Origin: Akkermansiaceae bacterium | Lineage (GTDB): Bacteria > Verrucomicrobiota > Verrucomicrobiia > Verrucomicrobiales > Akkermansiaceae | Length of the DNA stretch: 15,102 bases | Direction: 5' to 3' | Assembly (NCBI GenBank): GCA_020627645.1 | Contig: JAHDGN010000033.1 | Span: 838 to 15,939 of the forward strand | Translations under genes and position numbers: made by a program | Notes under the pieces: generated by a model | Databases searched by the model: none | What the model was told of the DNA's origin: nothing | The model's input: the letters and a program-made list of their open reading frames with translations, nothing else | Shown here: piece after piece, positions 1 to 8,000 of the stretch | How the letters are laid out: each line of letters starts with the position of its first letter | Numbering within the stretch: position 1 is the first letter of the stretch

Positions 1-1
1 T

Positions 2-232
2 TTATCTCCAGAGCAGGGTCAGTTGGTGACTGATGTGGAATCGGAAGCGATGGTCATGAAGGCTGGTTTTGGGAATTTTAAGGTGGGAGGTGAGGTTGGA
101 TCCTCGGGTGATGATTCTATTGGCCAGGTGAAAGGTGGGGTTGGGTTTTCTCTTTGGCAGTGGTTGTTGGCGCTGGGTGGGGTGTTGATGGTGATTGAAG
201 CCGTATTACATATTCGTGGAAAAATTTCGTGA
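2..232 (+). CDS. 3' end of a BatA/VWA-type membrane protein (partial, 5' end outside window)
   Basis: The frame is open from base 2 to a TGA at 230-232, so this is the last 76 codons of a longer gene; the TTG at 23 is unlikely to be the real start. The visible tail is a Gly/Ser/Val-rich polar stretch, then one hydrophobic helix (from FSLWQWLLALGG to about AVLHI), then a short basic end (RGKIS). A Trp-rich C-terminal helix just before a short basic tail is typical of the BatA/VWA membrane proteins that sit upstream of VWA/glutamine-amidotransferase genes in PVC bacteria. The next gene starts inside its stop codon, so the two are probably translated together and may work together in the membrane. 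The catalytic or binding part is not visible, so the family call is inferred from the tail and the neighbour only. Confidence 0.6.
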   Translation, partial: LSPEQGQLVTDVESEAMVMKAGFGNFKVGGEVGSSGDDSIGQVKGGVGFSLWQWLLALGGVLMVIEAVLHIRGKIS

Positions 233-234
233 TG
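229..234 (+). promoter_or_regulatory. Stop/start overlap (TGATG) coupling genes 1 and 2
   Basis: The upstream stop TGA occupies 230-232 and the ATG of the next gene occupies 232-234. An in-frame GTG at 229 is an alternative start one codon earlier. There is no strong Shine-Dalgarno, only a GGA about 12 nt upstream, so re-initiation by ribosomes finishing gene 1 is the likely mode of translation. Confidence 0.65.
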
Positions 235-2724
235 TTCCTTCATCCTCATATTCTTTGGTTATTGATTGTTCCTGCACTGTTGTTGGTTTGGCAGCTGCGT
301 GGCTCGTTTTATGGTAAAAACTGGTGGGTGGCCGTCTTGCGTGCTCTTGCTTTGGGTTGTTTGGTCGTGGCATTGGCGAGGCCGATGGCGAAGTCTAAGG
401 ATGATACTAAGCAGTTGGTCGCAGTGGTGGATATTTCTGGGAGTATGGACAAGTCGGCGCTTGAGGAGGCTCTTTCGGGGATCAGGGACTTGGGGGCTGA
501 CGAGTCGTTGAGATTGGTGGTTTTTGATTCTGAGGTTCGGGAGGTTTCTCTTCGAGATGGATTGCCATCGGTGGAAAGTTTGATCGAGGGGCGTTCGGAG
601 GCGGAGGGGAGTGCATTAGGCGAGGCCTTGATTTTGGCTGGTGCCCTTTGTGGTGATGATGGTGAAGGAGTGGTTCATTTGTTTTCGGACGGACGAGAGA
701 CGTCTGGGGATGCGACAGTGGTGGCTGCTTCTCTTGGGAAGAGGGGGATTGGTTTGGTTACGAACGAAGTTGGGGTGTCGGACGAGAGTAAGGCGTTGTT
801 AGTTGGAGTCGATGGTCCGGGATCGGTAGCGATTGGTGAAGGCTTTGTGTTGGGGGTAAAAGTAGAGGCTGGCGAGGATCATGCGACAAGGCTTCAGGTT
901 CAAGATCAGGAGGGGGGAGTTCTGGCTCAGAAAGAAGTGAGTCTCTTGGAGGGAATGAATGAGGTGACTGTTGAGATTCGTTCGGAGAAGGGTGGTTTGA
1001 GGAGATTTGATGTGGTGATGGAGGACGTGGAGGGGGAAGTTTCTGCGCTGGTTCAAGTGGAGCGGACGGTGATGGGGGTGATCGAGTCGGCGCCTGGTTC
1101 GCCTGCTTCTGGGGTTCTTGGAAATACTTTGGGAGAGCAATTTGAGGTTAGAGCCATATCCGCTAGTGAAGTTTCGGGTGGTTTGTTGAGAGATGTTGAT
1201 CTTTTGGTGATGGCCGATGTTCCGGTGAAAGACTTGTCCGAAGAGTCACAGGATGTGGTGATGGATTGGGTTGAGAATGGCGGCGGTCTTTTGGTTTCGG
1301 GTGGAAAAAATGCGTTTGGGCCTGGAGGTTATGCTGAGAGTGATCTTGGAAAGGTGATGCCTCTGCGATTTCCTCAAAAGAAGGAAGCGCGTGATCCTGC
1401 TACGGCGTTAGCAGTCATTATCGATACTTCTGGCTCGATGGGATATGAGGGGGTGAGTTTGGCAAAGGAGGTTGCGAGGTTGGCTCTGAAGCGGTTGAAA
1501 CCTCATGATAAGGCCGGGATCGTTGAATTCCACGGAGCGAAGCGGTGGGCGGCGCCTATGCAGACTGCTGCGAATAGTATTGCGATTCAGAGGGCGTTGA
1601 ATCGCTTGTCGGCTGGTGGGGGAACGGTGATGTTTCCAGCTTTAGAAGAGGCTCACTACGGTTTGTTGAATGTGAGGGCTAGAACAAAACATGTCTTGGT
1701 GTTGACGGATGGTGGAGTGGAAACGGGTGCTTTTGAGGGATTGTTGAGAGGGATGGCTGACGATGGAATTCAGGTTTCTACGGTCCTAGTGGGACCGAGG
1801 GCCGGTTCGGGGTTTTTGGCTCAGTTGGCAAGTTGGGGACGCGGTCAGTTTTACTCGGCTCCTAGCCGGTTCCAATTGCCTGAGGTGATTTTCAAACAAC
1901 CGAGCGGATCTCTGTTGGATCCTTTTGTTGAGAAAGATTCGAAGTTGCAAGTGGTGATGGCGAGTCGGTTGACCGAAGGGGGCGCGCTCGACGATGCGCC
2001 TTCGCTTGGAGGATATGTCAAGACTCAGGCTAAAAAGAGTGCGGAGGTTTTGCTGAAGTCCGAGCAGGGTGATCCAGTTTTGGCAAGGTGGCATTATGGA
2101 TTGGGTCGGGTCGCGGTTTTGACGACGGCGCTGGGGGGGCGGTGGTCTGAAGGGTTTTTGAAATGGGAGGGTGCTTCAAAGTTGTTGGCGAATTTGAGTC
2201 GTCAGTTGATTGGGGTTGCCCCGGAAGAGTCTTTGAGGCTGGTGATGGAGAGAGAGAGTGGAGGAGTGGATCTTGGGATCTATGCTTTGACGCCCGAGGG
2301 TGGATTGGCTTCTGGGGTTTTGAAGGTGTCCTTGAAGAATGGGAGTGGAGAAGTTGTTGAGGAGCGCTTGCTGTCACCGAGTCGGGCGTTTGAGTGGTCG
2401 ACGAGATTTGATACTCTCCCAGGCGGACAATGTGTTGTGGAAGTGAGTGACCGGGAAGGGAAGAGGACCCTTGCTTCCGGAGGAATTTTCGTCCCAGAGG
2501 TGAAAGAGTTGACTCGATTGAAACCAGATTCTGCGAAGCTCGGAGATCTGGAGGCATTGGCAAAAGATTTCTCTCGCTTGGCTGTGGTAAAGCCAAGAAT
2601 GCCTAGGGTTCGGGAGTGGTGGCAGGTTTTTGCGGTGATGGGATTGATCGGGTTCGTTTTTATGATTTTGATGCGTCGTTTGCCTCTTGGGGCATCGGGA
2701 GTTTCAAGACCTGCAAAAGATTGA
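232..2724 (+). CDS. Membrane protein with BatA-like N-terminus, two VWA domains and a glutamine-amidotransferase-like domain
   Basis: The product is 830 residues from the ATG at 232, chosen because it overlaps the previous stop. Residues about 5-55 form two hydrophobic helices (HPHILWLLIVPALLL, then VLRALALGCLVVALARP), the pattern of the BatA N-terminal domain. A first VWA domain follows with MIDAS D67-I-S69-G-S71 and a later Asp at D153. Residues about 290-385 look like the first part of a class-I glutamine-amidotransferase-like fold (WVENGGGLLVSGG). A second VWA domain carries D398-T-S400-G-S402, T465 and D493, a complete MIDAS set. The amidotransferase-like fold seems to resume after it (GYVKTQAKKSAEVLL, DPVLARWHYGLGRVAVLT), so VWA2 looks inserted. 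A C-terminal helix (FAVMGLIGFVFMILM) precedes a short basic tail. No nucleophile Cys is evident, so amidotransferase activity is unlikely. The role is probably metal-dependent protein binding at the membrane with a MoxR-type ATPase partner; that partner is inferred, not seen. Confidence 0.85.
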   Translation: MFLHPHILWLLIVPALLLVWQLRGSFYGKNWWVAVLRALALGCLVVALARPMAKSKDDTKQLVAVVDISGSMDKSALEEALSGIRDLGADESLRLVVFDSEVREVSLRDGLPSVESLIEGRSEAEGSALGEALILAGALCGDDGEGVVHLFSDGRETSGDATVVAASLGKRGIGLVTNEVGVSDESKALLVGVDGPGSVAIGEGFVLGVKVEAGEDHATRLQVQDQEGGVLAQKEVSLLEGMNEVTVEIRSEKGGLRRFDVVMEDVEGEVSALVQVERTVMGVIESAPGSPASGVLGNTLGEQFEVRAISASEVSGGLLRDVDLLVMADVPVKDLSEESQDVVMDWVENGGGLLVSGGKNAFGPGGYAESDLGKVMPLRFPQKKEARDPATALAVIIDTSGSMGYEGVSLAKEVARLALKRLKPHDKAGIVEFHGAKRWAAPMQTAANSIAIQRALNRLSAGGGTVMFPALEEAHYGLLNVRARTKHVLVLTDGGVETGAFEGLLRGMADDGIQVSTVLVGPRAGSGFLAQLASWGRGQFYSAPSRFQLPEVIFKQPSGSLLDPFVEKDSKLQVVMASRLTEGGALDDAPSLGGYVKTQAKKSAEVLLKSEQGDPVLARWHYGLGRVAVLTTALGGRWSEGFLKWEGASKLLANLSRQLIGVAPEESLRLVMERESGGVDLGIYALTPEGGLASGVLKVSLKNGSGEVVEERLLSPSRAFEWSTRFDTLPGGQCVVEVSDREGKRTLASGGIFVPEVKELTRLKPDSAKLGDLEALAKDFSRLAVVKPRMPRVREWWQVFAVMGLIGFVFMILMRRLPLGASGVSRPAKD

Positions 2725-2755
2725 TCATGGAGATCGAGTATAAATTTATTGTGTG
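2725..2755 (+). promoter_or_regulatory. Short intergenic gap with a -10-like TATAAA, possible weak promoter
   Basis: This 31-nt gap is AT-rich and contains TATAAA at 2739-2744. No good -35 hexamer lies 16-18 nt upstream; TTGATC at 2721 is only 12 nt away. A GGAG at 2729-2732 is about 24 nt before the ATG at 2756, too far for a normal ribosome site. If TATAAA is used, transcription would start nearly at the start codon, giving an almost leaderless message. Equally, the gap may be a spacer within one operon. Confidence 0.25.
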
Positions 2756-5059
2756 ATGAATAATATGAAGGTGATGAGTCGATTGTTTTTGGTGATTTTT
2801 GTGGGTTTGACCTTCGGGAAACTTTTCGCGCAGTCAGGGGCTTCGCAAGATATCGTTGTCGAGAAAGTGGGTGGATTGCCGGTGGTAAAGTGTGAGATCA
2901 GTTATGAGGAAGAGACCATTTTGGCTCACTTGATCTATGACGTATCGTTGAATGTTCCTTTCCGCATTCACAAAGCTTCTGTGGGAGGTTTGGGGCTTCA
3001 TCCTGATCATGCGGATGGGGTCAAAGTTGATTTAGATTTTGGAAATGGGGTGGATCTTTTGGGGATTCCAATTCAGGCATTGAGGGATCCGCTTTTGGTT
3101 GATCATACTAAAATTTATGCGGCTGAATTGAATGAGATTCCAGTGATGGGATATGTGAGCCCGCAGGCGTTTTCGAATAATGTGATTGAGTTGGATGTTT
3201 CGAAAGGTTTGTTGCGTTTGATGGGGTTGGCTTCTGATGAAGCAAGGAACAGAGAGCTTTCCTATTCATTGTTTGATCATGGTATGGTGGTGGATGGTGA
3301 AGGGGTGGATGGTGAACCTTTGAGTGTGGTTCTCAGTACGAGTCTTCAGGATTCGGGGCTTGCCCCGTCGTTACTTAAGCTGGCCCGAGAGAAGAAAAAG
3401 GCCCCCGGGGTGTTATTGGTTGGAAAGCCAGGAAAGCAGGATTGGAGTGATGAAGGAGAACAGGGTCCATTGATCAATTGGGCGGCTCGGTCTGCGGTGA
3501 GATTTGAGCCCTTTCCTGACCATTGGCCGAAATCGGTGAACGGGCTTATTGGGGCGGATGCGTTATGTGGGGCGACTGTGACGGTTTGGCCGAAACGTAA
3601 AAAGGTGGCGATTGTTCCGAACCAGGCGCCAACTTTTGTGCAGGCTGAGCAAGATTTTTTTGTTGCGTTAGCGGATGGTGATCGTGAGGCGGTGGAAAAA
3701 TTCATCAAGTCTCGTGCTCGTCGTCGCTTGTTGGATGACGCCTGTTTGAAGCTTTGGGATATCGCTCTTTTGGATCGCACGGCTGGTGTTGAGGAGATGA
3801 AAGGCGTTTTGACTTTGATTGCAGATTTTTATCGTCCGGAGCGGCGGAGTGAAACACTTTTGAATTTGGGTGATCAGTTGGAGGGGACTCGTCGCAAGGA
3901 CAAAGATGAGTTGGTTGAGCATGCCTTGGCTCTAGCTGTTCGAGAGTCAGGAAAGGCTATTGAGCGAACTGCGGTGCATGATGTTCATGTGAGAATTGGC
4001 CGGAGGTCCTTGGCGAAGAATGATCTTAAGACCGCTCGGAAGCATTTGATGAGCGCGGCTTTTGGCATGCCGAGAGATAAAGAGTGTAACTTTTGGTTAG
4101 GGGAATACTATTTGAAGAAGGGTTTGTTGCGGCGCGCGTGGTCGAGATATTTCCAGGTGACCTTGGATGAGAAGATTACGGATCCTGAAGATCCATTTTT
4201 GCTTAAAGCGTTGAAGAGGCTTAAGGAGCTGAACAACGATCCAACGTTCCGAAAAGATTTTAGTATGGTTGAGGCCGAAGAGTATATGGCGGGTCGGATG
4301 GCTAAGGCCGAATTTCATGCTCAGAGTCGTTATCGGTTTATGCGGAAGCATCATCCTCATCGTGTTCGCATGATGGAGTTGTTTGTGAACCCAAGGGCGG
4401 AGAAGGGCGGAGGTATGGAGCTGGCGTTTCAGGCTTTGGAAGAATTTTTCGAAGGTGAAGTGATCGTGGTGTCTTATCATACCGGGGGGGCTCTTGCGAC
4501 GAATGCCGCTAAAAACCGATTAAAGACTTATGAAAATTCAGCTGCTCCTCTGGTAACTGTTGATGGGGAGGTGAAATTTTCCGCAGCGTTTGGCGATGGA
4601 AAGAAGCCTGGTGAGGATGCGATCCTGCACTATCCTCAATTTCGGGAAGCAGCTCTACCGGAAGAGGCGGTTGAGGATTCCCCTTGGTTAATTGGAGGGG
4701 AGTTGGACCGGAGTGAGGAGGCACTAAAATTTGTGGCCTCGGTTGAGGGTGGAGAGAAGGGAGAAGGGTTGAAATTTGTGGCTCTTTTATGTGAGCGTTC
4801 AGTGATGGATTTGCAGGAAAATGGTGTGTTCTTCCATCAATTTGTGGTTAGAGAGGCATTGACTCCAGTTGAGGGGGTCGAGTTGTCGAGTGTGATTGGT
4901 GGAAAGTTTGAAAAGGAAGTGAAGTTTGCAGATCTCCGTAAAAAACTCGGTGGTCAGTATTTGGACTCAGAACAAATGTATGTGGTCGGATTTGTTCAGC
5001 GTGAGAGTGATTCGAAAATCTTATCAGCGACCAGAATTGGATTTCCTCAGTCAGAATGA
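2756..5059 (+). CDS. Exported protein: degenerate retropepsin-like domain, helical repeats, Cys-less thioredoxin-like domain
   Basis: The product is 767 residues from the ATG at 2756; a GTG at 2753 and an ATG at 2765 are alternatives. A signal peptide is clear: basic/polar start, core LFLVIFVGLTFG, cleavage near LFA-Q (residue 25). Residues about 35-280 resemble the two lobes of a retropepsin-like aspartic protease. Lobe 1 has YD62VS where Asp-Thr-Gly is expected, then a hydrophobic-Gly element (VMGYV, G132). Lobe 2 has S194-T-S in place of the catalytic triplet, then NGLIGADAL (G263, G266). With the motifs changed, it is probably not an active protease. Residues about 285-530 are helical and TPR-like (ARKHLMSAAF, WLGEYYLKKGLLRRAWSRYF). 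Residues about 538-660 resemble a thioredoxin or Omp28-like fold (MELFVNP, then SYHTGGALATNAA, H575, and PLVTVDG), but no Cys stands at the expected redox site. The next gene begins inside its stop codon, suggesting joint production. The domain calls rest on motif resemblance; the function is unknown. Confidence 0.7.
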   Translation: MNNMKVMSRLFLVIFVGLTFGKLFAQSGASQDIVVEKVGGLPVVKCEISYEEETILAHLIYDVSLNVPFRIHKASVGGLGLHPDHADGVKVDLDFGNGVDLLGIPIQALRDPLLVDHTKIYAAELNEIPVMGYVSPQAFSNNVIELDVSKGLLRLMGLASDEARNRELSYSLFDHGMVVDGEGVDGEPLSVVLSTSLQDSGLAPSLLKLAREKKKAPGVLLVGKPGKQDWSDEGEQGPLINWAARSAVRFEPFPDHWPKSVNGLIGADALCGATVTVWPKRKKVAIVPNQAPTFVQAEQDFFVALADGDREAVEKFIKSRARRRLLDDACLKLWDIALLDRTAGVEEMKGVLTLIADFYRPERRSETLLNLGDQLEGTRRKDKDELVEHALALAVRESGKAIERTAVHDVHVRIGRRSLAKNDLKTARKHLMSAAFGMPRDKECNFWLGEYYLKKGLLRRAWSRYFQVTLDEKITDPEDPFLLKALKRLKELNNDPTFRKDFSMVEAEEYMAGRMAKAEFHAQSRYRFMRKHHPHRVRMMELFVNPRAEKGGGMELAFQALEEFFEGEVIVVSYHTGGALATNAAKNRLKTYENSAAPLVTVDGEVKFSAAFGDGKKPGEDAILHYPQFREAALPEEAVEDSPWLIGGELDRSEEALKFVASVEGGEKGEGLKFVALLCERSVMDLQENGVFFHQFVVREALTPVEGVELSSVIGGKFEKEVKFADLRKKLGGQYLDSEQMYVVGFVQRESDSKILSATRIGFPQSE
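5056..5059 (+). promoter_or_regulatory. 4-nt ATGA overlap coupling gene 3 to the giant TPR gene
   Basis: The ATG at 5056-5058 overlaps the TGA of the previous gene at 5057-5059, and a second in-frame ATG follows at 5059. There is no Shine-Dalgarno-like purine run in the 20 nt upstream, so translation of the giant gene probably depends on termination of gene 3. Confidence 0.7.
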
Positions 5060-8000
5060 TGTTTCAGAATAACCATTCCTCCTTTAGTTCCCGTTCGTCT
5101 TCGAGTGGGCTTGTTGTGTTTTTAGTGATCTTGCCTTTGGTGATTTTGCTTGGTGCGATTCTCCCGCTCCAGGCGGAAACCCAACATCGTGGGCCGAACT
5201 TGAATTTGTTCCAGCGGTCGAGGCTCTCTAAGGTGATGAAGGAAAATTCGGAGCGGGATCTAGCGACGAATCGTGCGGCTGTTAAAGAGACGTATGCTAA
5301 AATCAGAAACCAAAGTGGAAATCTCTCGGGCTTGGCCAATTACTTCGGAGGATTGAAAGATGATCGAAGGGCGAAACCACTGCAGGCGATGGTTTTGGCA
5401 GATGATGGTCAATACGAAGCGGCCTTGAAACTGTTGGAAGAGTTGGTGGCTAACGGACATCCTGATCCTTGGGTGACATCTGAAGTTGCCCGGGTTAAAC
5501 AGATGATGGATCTCAGGAAGGCTTGGGAACTGTTGGATGGTGGGGATGAGGAAGTGGTGTTGAGCGTGGATGAAAAGAAGGGGGTTGATGAAGTTTTGGA
5601 GGCCGAGATCCGGGTTGGACAGCAGAAAATGCGGGATTTGAGTTCAAATCTGATTCGCAAATATGGAGATCTTGGACCGTTGATTCAGTATCTGAAGGAA
5701 GGTGAGACTGATCAGAAGCGAGGGCTGTTTGTTGCGATTGCATCGTTGATGAATGCAGATTTGGGAGGGGGAGAGATGGCGTTGGACAATGTCGTTGAGG
5801 CAGGTGGGGTCGATGGGTGGCTCTATGCCGAATTGGCCAAGGTAAAGGAGATGTCTGGTGATGCAGAAGCTGCTATTGGTTATTTTGAAAAGGCGCTGGA
5901 GGGGAATCCAGATGATGAGTCTCGATTGAATCTTAGCGTTCGTCTTGCTCAGCTTCTCTATGATCTCGAATATGAAAAGGATGCAGCCAAAGTCTTGGAG
6001 TCCGTTGCGGGGGAGGGGACAAAGTTGTCTGTAGAGGATCGTAATTTTTGTGCCAGGATTGCAGGTCTTCATGGTGATGATAAGCTCGTGGTGAAATGGT
6101 TTCAACCCACTGGAAGTGGCAAGAAGCGACACCTCAATTTGTTGTTTTTGGGAGAGTCGTTTTTGCGATTGGGGCAATTTGAGCAAGCGAAGAAAATTTT
6201 TGAAGAAGCTTTTGGGTTGGCAAAGTTGCCTCGTGATAAGAGGTATGTCTTGGATCGTATTGTGGTGACGGCTCGTAAGATGAATCAGCTCAATCAGCTG
6301 GTAGATCATTGGTTGAGTAGTGATGAGTTATCACCTGAGCATTTGGGTATTATGATCAGCGTGATGGGCGGGGAATTGGGGAGAGTGAAAGAGCTTCTCA
6401 GTTTTGTTGAGAGAAAGGATTTGCCCGCAAAGACACTTAAATTGATTCAGACTCCGAAGATTCAGGAACGATTGGTTGTTCTGGGATCTGGCCAAGATGG
6501 TGGTTGGGACCCGTACGAGTATTATCAGGGGTTGATGAAGCGTTATCCAAAAGATTCAACCTATCGTGATGGTTATGTGAGACTTTTGCTAATGGATGGT
6601 CGTCAGGGTGAGGCTATAGCGATTTATCGGAAGGTGATCCAAACTAGCGATGATTCTGGAGTATTGATGGAGGTTGCTGCAGGAGCGAGAGGGTTGGGGT
6701 TGATGGATGTGGCGCGGGAAGCGGTTGACAAGGTGGGAGGGGATGCTCCCGTGAGTTCGGCGATTTTCAAGGCAGCACTTTATCGTGAGCAGGGTGAGAT
6801 CGATCGGGCTCTGAAAACGTTGAAAGACGTCGAGGGGAAGGTGGAGAAGGACAATGGGGAGGCGATGATGAGTTTGAGTTCGGAGTACGAGAGGTTAAAG
6901 GATATTGAGTCGGCGATCCGCTTGTGTCGGAGGGCTCATGAAGTCACGGAGAGTGAGCGAGTTTTGAGGAAATTAATTGCTCTCCTTGAGAGTTTAGGGA
7001 AAGACGAAGAGGCTTTTGAATTGTGGCATCGACTCTGGGAAACTGCTGGTGACCCGATGACGATCATGCAGGCCAATGAACGTGTGTTGGAATTGGGAGC
7101 CCGAAATGGGACTCTGGCTGATTTGGTGATTGAGTTAGAGGATCGTCTGGTGGAGGACGGGTTGCGTGAACGTGAGCAATCCTTGTTGTTAGATATTTAT
7201 ACAAGTGTGGGAGATCCGGTTTCCGCTGCCGATGTGCTGCTTGAGATTTCGAAAGGAAAAAAGGAGGGCAAGGAGGCGATTGAGATGCAGGAGAAAATGT
7301 TGAAGGTTTACATGGAGAGTGAGCTTTTCGGGCGTTGTAAGCGTGTTCTACAGAAGCTGATCGAGATTGATTCGGAGGAGAATCGTGACGAGCATTTGCA
7401 GTTGCTTGCCGTGATTGCCTTGGAGCGCAAGAACAATGGAGACGCCATGGAGGTTTTGGAACAGTTGGCTCGACGGAGTGAAGATGGGATTTTAAGGGAT
7501 TCCTTTTCTGCGAGTGTTTTGAGTATGTTGGGTAAGCACGAGGATGCTGCGAAGGCATTTCGTCGTGGTTTGGTTGTCGATCCGAATGATGTGGAGTCTT
7601 GGTTGTTGTGGGGAAATGCTTTGGCTGCGAAAGACACGGAGGAGAGGGAGAGATTGAGGCAAAGAAGGCAGCCAGTTCCCGATCCGAAGCAGCAAGAAGG
7701 CAACCGCAAGGCAAGGTCCCTTTTTGCTTATATGCTGGAAGATTCTCAAGCGACAGATTTGTTTGTGATTTGTGTTGATGGCCTTTTGAACGCGAGGGCT
7801 CCCCGGCATAGTATGCTGAATGCATTGCGTCGTTTGAATGAGAGGATCGCAAGAAATCCTCATAGCCTCCTATTGTATCGATTGTCGGCAGATTTGAATG
7901 AGGACATGAAACGGCCTGTGCAGGGTGTTGAAGTTCTGGAAACTGCTTTGGCGGTGGCTGGGGATAGTCGTCCGTTTATTATGCGAGAGCTTATCGCGAT

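Noticed and set aside
23..232. A separate 69-codon small gene starting at TTG 23
   Set aside because: The same frame is open to the window edge upstream, and the tail matches the end of a larger membrane protein, so it is a truncated gene.
2133..2139. Runs of seven G within genes (2133-2139, 4484-4490, 13998-14004) as possible phase-variable tracts
   Set aside because: The frames stay open and in register through each run, the runs are short, and they are expected by chance in such a G-rich strand.
2030..2596. Reverse-strand open frame of 188 codons opposite the VWA gene
   Set aside because: It has low-complexity Ser/Pro/His composition and no recognisable motif, and the + strand there encodes the conserved amidotransferase-like end of gene 2.
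7064..7852. Reverse-strand open frame of 262 codons inside the giant TPR gene
   Set aside because: It is rich in Ser, Pro, His and Gln with no domain, and lies wholly opposite a well-supported TPR coding region. It is a by-product of the G/T-rich coding strand.
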